Assembly: GCA_020809705.1 (NCBI GenBank)
Contig: CP085825.1
Coordinates: 3,658,001 to 3,722,000, forward strand
DNA from: Calonectria ilicicola
Taxonomy: Eukaryota > Ascomycota > Sordariomycetes > Hypocreales > Nectriaceae
DNA length: 64,000 bases
Reading direction: 5' to 3'
The translations under genes were made by a program, and so were the position numbers. Under the pieces are notes generated by a model. That model did no database searches and was not told the origin of the DNA. It worked only from the letters and a program-made list of their open reading frames with translations. Below are positions 24,571 to 34,678 of the stretch, piece after piece. Numbering within the stretch: the stretch's first letter is position 1; every line of letters begins with the position of its first letter.

Positions 24571-26017
24571 TTAATCGCTCTTCAACATGCTGTCCACGAG
24601 ATCACCCAGAGGACCCCAGTAATCTCTGCCACTGGCCAGACTGTGTTCGTCCACGAAAAGCACATACTGCTTGAAACTTGTGTTCAAGTGCGGCTCTAGG
24701 CCAAGCTCTCGGATAACGGGGTAGTGATGGCAGTAGATGTGTGCGTAGACTCGGTACATCCGCTTGAAGATCTGGCGGACCAGTGCGGGGAATGACTTGG
24801 GGAACGGCACACCTTAGAAAGTGTCAGAGAATGTATTATGAAAAAAGGAAAAAGTATAGAGACGAGAAGTATGACGTACCGATCTTGCTGGGTAAAACTT
24901 GCTCATTGTCAATGTTAGCTTGAACCCATGTCATTAATTGTTCAATGTAAGCTGGTGCTGGCATCTTGGTTGGGCGCTTGTAGTTTTCGTTATCCTGCCA
25001 GAGATACTCAAACCTACTTATACATTAGCTCAGTTCTCAGGATGGTGCCTGTTCAAATGTTCTTACTCATCGGTGGCCTTCATCTCAGGGCAGGACTGAG
25101 GGGAGCAGAACTCGGTGATAGCACCGTATAGGAGATTGATTTGGTTGTAGAAATCGACCACTGAGTATCGTTAGCGCCCCACGTTGCTTTCTCTCGAAGC
25201 TTCAGCTATTACTTACTGTTGACTGCCAGCCACTCATTCTCATCCTCACCCTCAGGCAGCTTGACGACCTTGCGCAGGCTTCCGCCGCCAAGCGTTACCT
25301 CAGCATACTGTCGGAGCTGGTAGCTGGCTGTACCACCTTTGCCAACGCGAGGGCGGAATTGGTTTCTTCGCTGGTTACTATTATCATTGGTCTTCGTGTC
25401 AGCAGCTTTCTCGTTAACCACTTCGGCATAATGTTCCTGGTGGGGTTCTTGGTGATGTTCTTGATAACGGCGCTGATAAGATTCATGGTAAAGTTCACGA
25501 TAGGGTTTTTGGTAGAGTTCTTGAAGATGATGCTGATAGTGGTGGTTTTGGTGATATTGACTGGGGTATTGATCGGGGTATTGATCAGGGTATTGATCAG
25601 GGCATTTCTCAGAGTATTCCTCAGATGATTCCTCAGAGGATTCCTCAGGGTATTTCTCAGAGTATTGCTCAACGTATTGTTCAGGATATTTTTCAGGATA
25701 CTGCTTGGGATATTGCTCCTCGTAGTACTCAGGGTAATGTGTATCGTATGGATTTGCAAAACGACCCGAGTAGCGATCAGAGTATGGATCCTGAAATCTA
25801 CCTGAATATCGGTCTTTCTGAGGCTCTGGGGATGCCGAGACGGGTATGATGGTCTTTTCCATCTGCGTCATCGTCGACAAGGACTTGGGGCTCAGGTATC
25901 GAAATAGCGACATAGTGGCGGTGATGTGGTGGCAGGAGGATGATGATGATGATAGGATGGAAGCGTTGTGAAAGAGACGGAAAAGAGTACTAACACGGTA
26001 GTTAAGAACTGGGCCAT
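24571..26017 (-). CDS. mob1: MOB kinase activator Mob1, canonical isoform 217 aa
   Basis: Co-activator of the NDR/LATS kinase (Dbf2/Sid2 type) in the mitotic-exit/septation network. Exons 26017-25995, 25377-25217, 25160-25067, 25013-24880 and 24812-24571. The start is MAQFLTTV in a strong CACCATGGC context; splicing GT|T gives [13 protein letters not shown], like the short N-terminus of other fungal Mob1 proteins. Core motifs: [40 protein letters not shown], zinc ligands in [11 protein letters not shown] and [12 protein letters not shown], then [20 protein letters not shown] and a [12 protein letters not shown]-terminus. The MOB fold covers about residues 30-210. The first intron is 617 bp, very long for a fungus, and contains an open frame in phase with exon 2 (separate entry), so a longer isoform of 388 aa is possible. 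Confidence 0.95.
25378..25913 (-). other. Open frame inside Mob1 intron 1: candidate alternative first exon with Tyr-Pro repeats
   Basis: An ATG at 25913 ([17 protein letters not shown]) opens a frame that continues without a stop for 536 nt to the intron acceptor and straight into Mob1 exon 2 in the correct phase. The translated segment is about 178 residues, very rich in Tyr, Gln, Glu and Pro, with degenerate tandem (E/Q)(K/Q)YP units. It is not in phase with exon 1, so simple intron retention would not produce it; it needs its own transcription start or a 5' splice. The open frame is seen; use as an exon is inference. Confidence 0.5.
25440..25760 (-). repeat. Degenerate 12-15 bp tandem repeats encoding (D/E)(Q/K)YP units
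   Basis: On the plus strand, 12-bp units of the form GGGTATTGATCA recur at about 25563-25605, followed by 12-15 bp units such as TCAGAGTATTCC to about 25720. On the minus strand they read as DQYPDQYP and EKYPEQY series. Confidence 0.8.
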
Positions 26018-26601
26018 GGTGACAGCAGTCGTCGCAGTTTTCGTTGTCGTGGTCGTCGTGGTCGTCGTCCTCTGCGATGCTGCATTCCAGCGGTTAGCGG
26101 GGCAATCCATGGGATGGGCATGTGGGATGGCAGCACCTACGATGCGATGCGGTGTGGCGGCGGTTGCTGAGACAGGCTGCAGGCGGAGCTGGTGCGTTGG
26201 CGGACAGGATGCGGTGATATTGCTGCAGGGCAAGGGAGAGGAAACCCAGGTTGACGATGTTGATGTTGATGTAGGTGGATGCTGGACGTTGGGGCGTCTG
26301 ACCCAAAAATAAAGCCGTTCGGGCTTGCGATGACGGTTTGCTGTCCAGGGCCGTGGCTTGGGCGCTGGGGGCCCTTGGGTTTGGTGTGGTTGCTACGGAA
26401 GGCCAGCACCCCACCTGCTCATTGGGCGGTACCTGGGCCTGAGCACAAGCTGACATTTGCCCTTGCTTCGCCAGCCCCACAGACATCTTCAGCAAGATGC
26501 AAAGCAAAACAGAGGCGCACTTGTCCTATCGGCCCATGACTGTATCCGCGACGCCCGCGGTAGATGAATGCAAGGGTTCATTGGTGGACTTGGCCAGCTA
26601 G
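26018..26601. other. Upstream region of Mob1
   Basis: 584 bp between the Mob1 start and the stop of the HET gene. The first 60 bp upstream of the Mob1 ATG are CGA/ACC-rich trinucleotide-like sequence, likely leader. No gene-like frame. Confidence 0.6.
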
Positions 26602-29190
26602 CTAGACAAGCTCAATCTCCTCCAAAAGTCCCTCCGCCCCATCAATTGCTTCGCCGTGCATCATGCCATGCACATATGCTGCGCGTATAAAGTGAAATTC
26701 GCGGGCTACCGGATTCTCGTCAAGGGACACCTCGGCCAGAGCCTCCCCCACATCTCGTTCAGCGCGTCGGAGGATCGCTGGCGTGGTTAATCCCGGCAAG
26801 ATCCAGACTTCATCCCTAGCCTGGACCGACAGCGGGCCCAGCCCCAAATATCGATCCCCCAAAGTAAACAATTGCCGTCCTCCGTATGCCACGTGATAGG
26901 CATTTGCGAAGCTCTGGCAGCTGCTGAACAGCGCTGATTGTGTCTCCACTATGCCGTTGCCCACAATCCGTGCTTTCCCATCAATGACCTCTTGCGGCAG
27001 AGTCACGTCTACGGGGCTACCGTCTGCATTCGCTCGTGTAAGTCGCGAGAGCGTGTATTGGAAACTGTCCCAGAGCACAACCACCTCCTCGCGCGACGGA
27101 GTACAGCGCAGGTCCCCATCGAAAGCGGTGAATTTGTCAAGGTCATCAAGAATCGGCGCCAGGTCTTCCTCAAAGGGATTGTAAGGCTCAAGGATGATCG
27201 TGGCTTGATTACCTCCAGAAGCTTTCGACAACTCGAAGTGATCCAATACTTGTGTATCGCCTGCGGCCAGGATAATGAGCATCATGAGAATCTTGAACTG
27301 CTGGGCGAATGTATCTGGCGCTGTGGGGCCGTATTTCTTGGCATCGAAGAAGCTGCCGTAGGACATGTCCATGCAGAGGGTTCTCCAAAGAACATCTGAG
27401 AGGGGGCGACGTGTGTTATCCTCCCCGTCCATCTTTAGAGATAATACAAGTTTCAACCAAGCCGGGTTAAATATGAATTTTTCGCTGGGATTAACACCCT
27501 GCCGGCTTGCGACTTGACCAATTGTCCCAAGGCGAAATCCCCTTAGTCCAAGCGTTGGCTGGTCAAGAAGATCAGCCAAAGGGGGATGATATTCAAGGCC
27601 CTGGTCCGCAGAAAAAAGATCTGGTATGGCGTTGAGACCGGGTAGTCCAAAATCTGGCACCCAGCTTGGAATATCTTGCCGTCGATGCGGAGAGAAGATG
27701 CAGCTTGATAGCAGATTGATATCCCCCGCTTCGAGTATGATTTGCCTTGCTGCTGATGTATAGACGCTGGACACCGACTGTCGGTAGTCTGATAACAAGC
27801 GGGTCTCCCGAAACAAATTTAGGATGCCGTACAGTGAATAAATTTTGTCCCTGAAATTCGAAGCTTGAAAAGTCCAGAAACATTGCGTCAACTCGTCCAG
27901 TGTAATCAAGCGTTTGCACTCGGATGCTTTGTCCGGGTCCGACCCAGTTGCTAGCCGCATGTATGCTCGCCATTTGTAAATCTCAGCCATGTTCCACTCT
28001 ACAGCAACAGCGATTTGGCCCGTGGGAACAAAATTCTTGGATCGAGAAGCACCTAGCTTGGCTTCGTTGCGTCGCAGTGCCTCGGCTACTACACCGAGCT
28101 CATGCCAGAGCATCTTGTGCTTTCCGCAGTACATGAGCAAAACATCTGGCAAGACAGCCTCCTGAACGATCCAAGCACGTCTGAACCACTGCCTCTGAAA
28201 GATGTTCGCCAACGCAACCCATTCTGGCCAAGAGATGTAGGGCACGCCGGCGGCCTCATAGTTGTCTTTATCGTGCCCACCAAAAGGTATAATCTGACTA
28301 TGCTGGAATTTTTCAACATGATTTGCCAGTACCTTCAGCGCTTTGAGGCCGTTTTGAAACTGGTCATTTTCTGGACCTAACCAAGCCACTACAAAAGTGG
28401 CCTTGGAGTAGATCATGTCCATGATGCTCACCTGAGTGCTCTTCTCATCAATATCGCTTTGGTTGATGCATATTGCGTCCACCCAAATGAAACGATCCGC
28501 GCTTTTAAGATCTTTGGTCAGAGTCGCTGGCTCCGGGTCCGGCTGATCCAAACGGCTCTCCAACACGGAGATGACGGCTTGATGACCCTGGGTTTTGGCA
28601 ATGTCCAGGGCTGTATTCCCCTGATTATCTTTCGCCCCTCGCTGCGTTCCAGCTTTGCATAAAAGCTCGACACAAAGAGCATGCCCCCCCTCTGCGGCAT
28701 AGTGAAGCGCTGTCCGATCGCGATTATCACGGACATGTACATTCATCCCCCTCTTGATGCGTCGCTCAACAACGGCATCGAGACCTTTTCCTGCTGCAGA
28801 ATGTAGGTATGTTTGCCCTTCCCCGATAGATCTGTTTAGCTCATCCGAAAACGCCGTCTCTGGTATATCTAAGAGGGCATCGTGTAGGTTCTTTTGGATA
28901 TAAAGCCGTTGCCCATTGACCAGGATTGGTACTTCATTCTCCGGCATATAGTTGGCATTGACCGCATCAAAGTGGTCAATCGAATATACGCCGTTTGCAT
29001 AAGGATTACCCCATGTATATGACAGGCAATGATACTGAAGTTCCGGATCATCAATGCTGTAGGCCTGGATATTGAAGCATAATGTACCGTTGGCAGATGT
29101 ACCTGCACGTTCCAGGAGCCGGATGGAAGAAGAGGGGAGCACGTCATAAACGAAGTGTCCCGAGTCTTCTGAGATGGTTTCATGTTTCAT
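26602..29190 (-). CDS. HET-domain (heterokaryon incompatibility) protein with nested ankyrin repeats, 862 aa
   Basis: Member of the fungal HET family, many of which trigger incompatibility-type cell death or self/non-self responses; the role of this copy is unknown. Single exon. The start is the ATG at 29190 (MKHETISED); the frame extends upstream only to a GTG. HET motifs: YHCLSYTWGNP (residues 53-63), ILVNGQRLYIQKNLHDAL (89-106), RFIWVDAICINQSDIDEKS (233-251), SKATFVVAWLG (262-272) and WFRRAWIVQEAVL (335-347). Between the second and third motifs, where about 10-20 residues are usual, lie about 125 residues with ankyrin units (YLHSAAGKGLDAVVERRIKRG, about 128-148; DRTALHYAAEGGHALCVELL, 158-177; GNTALDIAKTQGHQAVISVL, 191-210). 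The C-terminal half (about 350-862) includes FRDKIYSLYGIL, a common post-HET motif, and LGDRYLGLGP near the end. No signal peptide; cytosolic by inference. Confidence 0.93.
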   Translation of the reverse strand: MKHETISEDSGHFVYDVLPSSSIRLLERAGTSANGTLCFNIQAYSIDDPELQYHCLSYTWGNPYANGVYSIDHFDAVNANYMPENEVPILVNGQRLYIQKNLHDALLDIPETAFSDELNRSIGEGQTYLHSAAGKGLDAVVERRIKRGMNVHVRDNRDRTALHYAAEGGHALCVELLCKAGTQRGAKDNQGNTALDIAKTQGHQAVISVLESRLDQPDPEPATLTKDLKSADRFIWVDAICINQSDIDEKSTQVSIMDMIYSKATFVVAWLGPENDQFQNGLKALKVLANHVEKFQHSQIIPFGGHDKDNYEAAGVPYISWPEWVALANIFQRQWFRRAWIVQEAVLPDVLLMYCGKHKMLWHELGVVAEALRRNEAKLGASRSKNFVPTGQIAVAVEWNMAEIYKWRAYMRLATGSDPDKASECKRLITLDELTQCFWTFQASNFRDKIYSLYGILNLFRETRLLSDYRQSVSSVYTSAARQIILEAGDINLLSSCIFSPHRRQDIPSWVPDFGLPGLNAIPDLFSADQGLEYHPPLADLLDQPTLGLRGFRLGTIGQVASRQGVNPSEKFIFNPAWLKLVLSLKMDGEDNTRRPLSDVLWRTLCMDMSYGSFFDAKKYGPTAPDTFAQQFKILMMLIILAAGDTQVLDHFELSKASGGNQATIILEPYNPFEEDLAPILDDLDKFTAFDGDLRCTPSREEVVVLWDSFQYTLSRLTRANADGSPVDVTLPQEVIDGKARIVGNGIVETQSALFSSCQSFANAYHVAYGGRQLFTLGDRYLGLGPLSVQARDEVWILPGLTTPAILRRAERDVGEALAEVSLDENPVAREFHFIRAAYVHGMMHGEAIDGAEGLLEEIELV

Positions 29191-29408
29191 GATTAACGGA
29201 AAAAAATACTTTACAATCTTTGAGATGGATGAAGGGATTAGGTGCACGTTGCATAGGCTACTGAATTAGCGAGCTGAATAACTAGCCTTTTAGCCGCAGA
29301 CTGGCGCCACTCACACCTGGCCTCATACTAACAATCTAGCCTTTTTGATATAGAAATATGCCGTCTCTTTCAATGTTTACCATGGCGATTGATTGGTTGA
29401 TTTGATCA

Positions 29409-31179
29409 TCACCATCTACCCCTGTGCCCTCCGCGATCTCTACCTCGTCCTCTCCCACGACCACCACCGTGACCACCGTGACCACCACCACGGCCGCCTC
29501 TTCCGCGCCCGAATCCTCTGCCCCCACCACCGTGGCCACCCCTCTCTGAAGGCGGCGGCGGCCCTTGTGCTTTCCGTTCTTGTCTTTCCTCAAGACTTGC
29601 ATCCCACATGTTTTCAACGCCAAGGAGCTCACAAAATGCTACAGTTTGGGGGTTGGTGTACTCCTCTGGCGCCCCATTTACAATCTCAGGGGTTCCCGCA
29701 ATGTATGGGGGGGCGGTGATCTCGAAATTGTCCGGGACATCTAGCTTCCCAGGTTTGACAATGTTATCCTCAACCCATGTCCTCTCTGCTTCAATCAGTG
29801 GAAGATAGTGTTCTTCTCCCAAGTCAGGCGCTGTCTGGACAGCTCGATCTCCAATGACAAGTGATTTATGGAAAACTCGAGAAATTGCAAGCCATTCCGG
29901 GTCATATTGTAATCGGTATCGCGGTTCACCTTCACGAGATTGGGTTTCATGGCTCGGTTTTGCTGTGAAAGGCTGGATCTCACAGAGTTGAAGGAAATGC
30001 CGCCCAGGAAGGCACTTGTCAAGAGCGAGAAAGCGGACCTGTTTGTTCGTTATGCCAGCCGGCACTGGCTGTCCCGGAGTTTTCTTTGGCTGCGGTCGAG
30101 CGAAAGACGCGGGTAATTGTGCACGCAACTCCTCAGATACTTCTTGGCTCCCTTCTACTTTGGCTTCTTCAGCCTTTTCGGGCTCTGAGGCTTGCGGTTT
30201 CGTCTCCTCGACTTCATCATCATCCATGTCCAAGTCAATTTCATCCGGATTACTTTCTTCAACGGCTGCAGGTTTGGGGGTTGGTTCAAGTTTGGGCGGC
30301 TCAGGTACCGCTTCATCTTGATAGGACTTGACCGCTGCGAACTTGACATGCAAGTGTGCAGAAAACCAGTACGGTGGTCTCAATCTGTCCATGACATATT
30401 CTGCTGCCACATTACCAAGCGTGCCATCCCTAGATTCACGTCGAAAGTCGGGCTTCTTTCTGAACAGCCATTCCTGGTCTCCGTGCTTCTCAATCGCACG
30501 TGGCCAATCGTGGCTCAACCCCACATCTACCTGTGTTTGAACGAGAAGAAGCTTTCGTACGTCAAATTCCCGGACGTGATAGAATGATTTGACATCATCT
30601 GAGCTGAAAGGTAGTCGCTCATGATGCGGCTTGCGATAATCGAAGCCCTTCCAAATACCTGACAGACCAGCGATACGAAGGGGGCCGAGGCGAAGGATGT
30701 TGGCAGCCCCGAGGTAGTATATGTTTGGCGCGACCCAGCCACCATAGTAGAGCTCCCATAAATGGGAACTGGCTTCATGATTTCCTGCAATGAAGATCGT
30801 CAGGTAGGGGGCCTTTCGTTCTCCCGAGTAGTACTGAGGGAAATCACCCAGGTGACGATACTTGACAGGGCACGACATTACGGTCAAATCCGCAGCATTT
30901 CGACAAGACTAGGCATGCTGGTCAATAAGGCGCGATCTTAAATGTGGGGATTGGAAACGGACCTGAAAATCACCGCCGATGATGACAAGATCGACACCAT
31001 CCCAGCCGCGATGTTTGCATGATTCTGCGATGGAGTCGTAGATGGCATTGAGCGTGCCATGTCCCTACAGCAAAAAGTCGGTCAGCGGTTCATTCCCCAG
31101 GTAGAGGAAGATGCAAAGTACATACACAGCCCTCTACAGCGACGCGGACGCCTTGCGTTTCAAAGGTGTTGGCTGCCAT
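29409..31179 (-). CDS. dbr1: RNA lariat debranching enzyme Dbr1 with RGG-type tail, 551 aa
   Basis: Metallophosphoesterase that hydrolyses the 2'-5' bond of intron lariats in the nucleus. Exons 31179-31126, 31064-30963 and 30908-29409 (18+34+500 codons), introns GTATGT...GTAG and GTCCGT...CTAG. Metal-binding motifs: VAVEGCGHGTLNAIYD (C.H), DLVIIGGDFQSCRN (GD), FIAGNHEASSHLWEL (GNHE), VGLSHDWP and WFSAHLHVKF (AHLH). The Dbr1-specific lariat-recognition and C-terminal region follows (FLALDKCLPGRHFLQL, PEWLAISRVFHKSL). An acidic linker (about 245-300, DEIDLDMDDDEVEE) separates the two parts. The last 45 residues are Gly/Arg/His repeats (GGRGFGRGRGGRGGG-type), an RNA-binding low-complexity tail that the yeast and human enzymes, as I recall them, lack. 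Confidence 0.96.
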
Positions 31180-32168
31180 TTGTCGTTGTGAATTGGTGTT
31201 GTCGCCAGGAAGGTCAGCGTGTTTGGCGCCTAGGGATAAGGCTCTGTAAATTTTGGCTTAGGTCACAGGGTGGTCCTCTGAACCCATTACTGAACGGAAA
31301 TGGACTGCATCGGAAACCTGCAAAAAATCAAAATTAAGAGCAAAATTGAACACGATGGCACTGGGAAAGCACTTGCAGATATAATTTTTTTTTACGACAC
31401 TCACTTCATGAAATACTATTAAGCTGGGTAAGTGGTGTTGCCTCAAACACTTAAAATGCCACGACACATGGCACTCCTTCCACCCATTTCTAATCTCATC
31501 AACATTTGCATCACATAACATGTCGAAGTAGGAGTCCCAGGAGGAAAATTCAAATGGAAATAAAGTGAATGTATATTAAGTACAATAATAGAGGTTATAA
31601 TGTGTCCCCGCCAAAAAAGCGAAAGCCCAATGCGTCAACTGAGTCACGCAGAGTAAGGGGGATTTCATCAATCTTCCATTCCTAATAGACGTTCAACCCA
31701 CGGAGGAGTAAAGGGGAAGAACGCATATGCTGAAATGGTGTAATAAAGAAGGAGAATACTTGATTGAGCGTGTCTCGTGTTTCACGGGGACCAAAGGAGC
31801 GAGGCCAGAAGGAAGACATCACGACCTCAAATGGTGAGGCTGTCGTCATTATTTATCAAAGGCTGCGATTGTACATTGATTACCTGGCGTATCCAGTTGG
31901 CATCCAAATGGATGCGACATAAAAGCAGCGACCAGATCCTTACCGTCCAAACTCCATTACTCCCACCAGTTTGCAGTACCCCGCGCAAGTGGAGGTGTTG
32001 TTGGTGAATGCAAAGCAAACAAGATAGCAAAGAGAGTGCGTTATATGCGCACGTGGTTGTTGTTGTGTGTCAAAGGCAGAAAAACCAAATGTTTTGGTGT
32101 GGTTACCTCATGCTCATATTTGCCCTGGCGGAAATTAGTCTCAATGCGGCTGGACCGGGATGTCGTGG
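31180..32168. other. Intergenic between the Dbr1 start and the elongin C stop
   Basis: 989 bp. The first few hundred bases are the Dbr1 leader and promoter. A possible two-exon micro-gene at 31595-31819 is listed separately. A TGAGTCA heptamer at 31639-31645 matches the AP-1/Gcn4-type core but falls inside that candidate exon. Confidence 0.55.
31595..31819 (-). CDS. Possible two-exon small protein, 48 aa (tentative)
   Basis: An ATG at 31819 starts MSSFWPRSFGPRETRD; a GTATTC donor at 31759 and a TATTAG acceptor ending at 31682 would join it to EWKIDEIPLTLRDSVDALGF, ending at a TAA at 31595-31597. The second exon reads like ordinary protein rather than noise, but I recognise no family, the donor is weak, and the unspliced frame is also open for a while. 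It could be a remnant or extra 3' sequence of the elongin C gene. Confidence 0.22.
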
Positions 32169-32903
32169 TCAGGGTGCGTACTGGTCCAGACCCAGGTAAT
32201 CTGCAGCGGCCAACAGCTCGAGACAGAGCTCGACGGGGATGTCCATGTCAGGCACATCCTCGCTGTTGCGGTAACGGTACCAGTAGTGAAAATACTCAAC
32301 CACCTTGTCTAGAACCATGGCGCTATCGACCCCAGCAATCAGCATCTCAGTTTTTCTTTGTCCTCTCCAGTCTGTGTGACTGGAGGCCGTGTTTGGTAAA
32401 GAAACGGGAGCGGATGTGGTCAGGTCAAGTGTAGTGGGCAATCAGCCAGATCATCCGAGACTGGGTCGGCTGTTCTGTCAAGCAAGATAATCTCCATGAT
32501 CTTTTTCATCAATCCATCGGGAAGGGGCCAAGTGACGGTCAAAGCTGAGCTCATCATCGAGATGGCGGGGAAGGTAAAGGAAAGGTAGAGCAAACGATAG
32601 CAAGCAAGGTAATGTGCACTAGGTGGCACAAGAATAGCAACACCTACCTCATCTCTTGGAAAACACAGCGAGCATCCTGGGCCTCGGCAAACTGACCTGT
32701 CGAAAGTTGTGAGCTGACGGCTTGGACGCTCTCTGGTTTGAGAGTTTGCTGCGCAGAAGTTTTTTTGTTTTTCCTCACGTACTCCTCACGTCGAGCATGC
32801 CCTTGATGATAGGGCTGACCATGGCTGCCTCGCGAAGCACAACAAACTCAAAGCCATCGGCAGAGACGAGAGTGATGTACTTGCTAGGCGTTGGAAGGTC
32901 CAT
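32169..32903 (-). CDS. elc1: Elongin C (Elc1-like), 107 aa
   Basis: Skp1-fold adaptor that bridges a BC-box protein to a cullin in ubiquitin ligases; in yeast it acts with Ela1 and Cul3 on stalled RNA polymerase II. Exons 32903-32783, 32696-32648 and 32322-32169. The start is MDLPTPSKYITLVSADGFEF, the middle AAMVSPIIKGMLDVRSQFAE, and the end SAMVLDKVVEYFHYWYRYRN with MDIPVELCLELLAAADYLGL, matching human elongin C motif for motif. The second intron is 325 bp, long for this gene set, but its GTAGGT donor and GATAG acceptor restore the frame exactly. Divergent from Rho4. Confidence 0.93.
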
Positions 32904-33658
32904 GTTGGGCGTCTGTGTGGTTGTGTGTAAATTGAGGATGAATCGCGGGTGGTGCAAGGAACAGCTTTGCGCGGGAGCGTCGCGCGGCACGAGGGATAGT
33001 AACGGCAGTTCGGTGTGTGAGACTCTGCAGGTTTGTTAGAGAGGTGCATTAACGAAATCGCGTGGGCAAATCGCTGGCGGGGGAAAAATTCTCTTGCACT
33101 GGTGCACGGGCCTGGCTCCATTTTTCAACCACCAGCCATCTGGGGGCCTTGAAGCCTTAGTGTTGGGGCGCTCCTTCCGTGTTGCTATGCCAACTGTAAC
33201 TCGGTGCAACAGGTAAGGCAAGGGGAGAGCGGAACAAGATATGGCCATTGATACTCAGCCTCTCGGTGCGGTGCAGCTTGCGATAGACATTCTTCCCACC
33301 TCCAACTTCTCATACTCATACTCACTCACACACTCTCAACTTCGATTCCAATCCATCTCGCTTTTTCCCATCTCTGGCCGGCCACTTTGACTTCTCCCCG
33401 CATCACAAGCCTAACCGGCCACCGCCCCGAGAATACGTTTCTGTCTGCCCTTGACCGTATTTCGCGCCTAAATATATTGCCTTGCCGGCCCCAAGCTCGT
33501 GCTAAATAAACGGCGCCTCTTCGTCTCTAGCAACAACACAACACAACGCAACACAACACAACACAACACCGGCACCAGGCACCCGCATTCTCAGGCGAAC
33601 TTCACGCCTGAGACCACCCGCACCCCTTGCTCCTCCCACAAACACGTTGCGTTCAAGC
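32904..33658. other. Shared upstream region of elongin C and Rho4
   Basis: 755 bp between divergent starts. Pyrimidine-rich sequence near 33290-33400 and an AACAC microsatellite at 33533-33570 lie on the Rho4 side, probably in its leader. No gene-like frame. Confidence 0.6.
33533..33570 (+). repeat. AACAC pentanucleotide microsatellite in the Rho4 leader
   Basis: About seven near-perfect AACAC/AACGC units, about 90 bp before the Rho4 ATG. The stretch contains no ATG, so it is compatible with a translated mRNA leader. Confidence 0.85.
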
Positions 33659-34678
33659 ATGTCATCATCGTACCAGTTCAGCAACTCGCACTACGACTCC
33701 AACGACTACAATCGAGGCCAGCAACGAACCCGCTCCAGCGAGGGCACCGCCAGCACCATGAGTTCGTCAACAGGCCGCGAGTCGGCAGCGACCCATGTGA
33801 CTGAAGCGCCCACCTACTCCAAGAAGATTGTCGTCGTCGGTGATGGTGGCTGCGGCAAGACTTGCCTGCTCATCAGCTACAGCCAAGGATACTTTCCCGA
33901 GGTAAGTCGAATGACGTATTCTGCCAGCGGCCGAGCCGTAGACACTGGTGTGCGAGCGCCATAACCACTTGCTCGCCTCAATTGTCCACCACCAGAGGGG
34001 TTCATTTTACTGACTCAACCCGCATAGAAATACGTTCCCACAGTCTTCGAGAATTACATCACCTACCCTACCCATCCTCCCACTGGTAAGACTGTGGAGC
34101 TTGCTTTGTGGGATACCGCTGGCCAAGAGGAATACGACCGCCTCCGACCACTCTCTTACCCCGAAACGGATCTCATCTTTGTCTGCTTCGCCATTGACTG
34201 CCCAAACTCACTAGACAATGTGCTAGATAAGGTAGGCCACCCCCACTGACTCCATGAAATCCCCCTCTTCCACAATCCGATGAAGGCAATGCTAATACTT
34301 TATCCTTTACAGTGGTACCCCGAGGTCCTGCACTTCTGTCCTTATACCCCACTATTTCTTGTCGGCCTAAAGTCAGATCTTCGCCACAAGAAGACGTGCA
34401 TCGATATGCTCAAGACCCAAGGCCTTACCCCTGTCACATCGGAACAGGGTATGGCCGTCGCTAAGAAGATGAACGCCCAGTACATGGAATGCAGTAGCAA
34501 GGAGATGCGCGGTGTAGACGAAATCTTTGAACGAGCCCTCCTTACCGTTGTCGCCAACGACCGAAAAACACTCGAGGCTGCTGCTGCTTCTGGTTCTGGT
34601 TCAAGCCATGACAAGAGATCCTCGCTACCTGGCGTGACAGTGCCTAAGAGGAAGAAGAGAAAGTGCCAGTTCCTCTAA
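33659..34678 (+). CDS. rho4: Rho-family GTPase Rho4, 270 aa
   Basis: Small GTPase that in filamentous fungi controls septum formation with its GEF and formin partners. Exons 33659-33901, 34028-34231 and 34313-34678 (81+68+122 codons). The first ATG is at 33659; the frame opens slightly earlier at a TTG. An N-terminal Ser/Asn-rich extension of about 55 residues precedes the G domain: [17 protein letters not shown] (P-loop), [12 protein letters not shown] (switch I, effector), [20 protein letters not shown] (switch II), LVGLKSDLR (guanine specificity, variant of NKxD) and [20 protein letters not shown]. The C-terminus is polybasic with a CaaX box ([11 protein letters not shown]); a terminal Leu favours geranylgeranylation. 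The N-terminal extension separates Rho4 from Rho1/Cdc42. Confidence 0.96.

Noticed and set aside
29191..29247. Upstream extension of the HET protein frame
   Set aside because: Begins at GTG; the ATG at 29190 is the first usable start.
31639..31645. TGAGTCA heptamer (AP-1/Gcn4-type site)
   Set aside because: A 7-bp match is expected several times in 64 kb by chance, and it falls inside a candidate exon.
32323..32647. Frame inside the long elongin C intron (MMSSALTVTWPLPDGLMKKI...)
   Set aside because: Splicing over it restores the conserved elongin C sequence exactly; the intronic frame is short and matches nothing.
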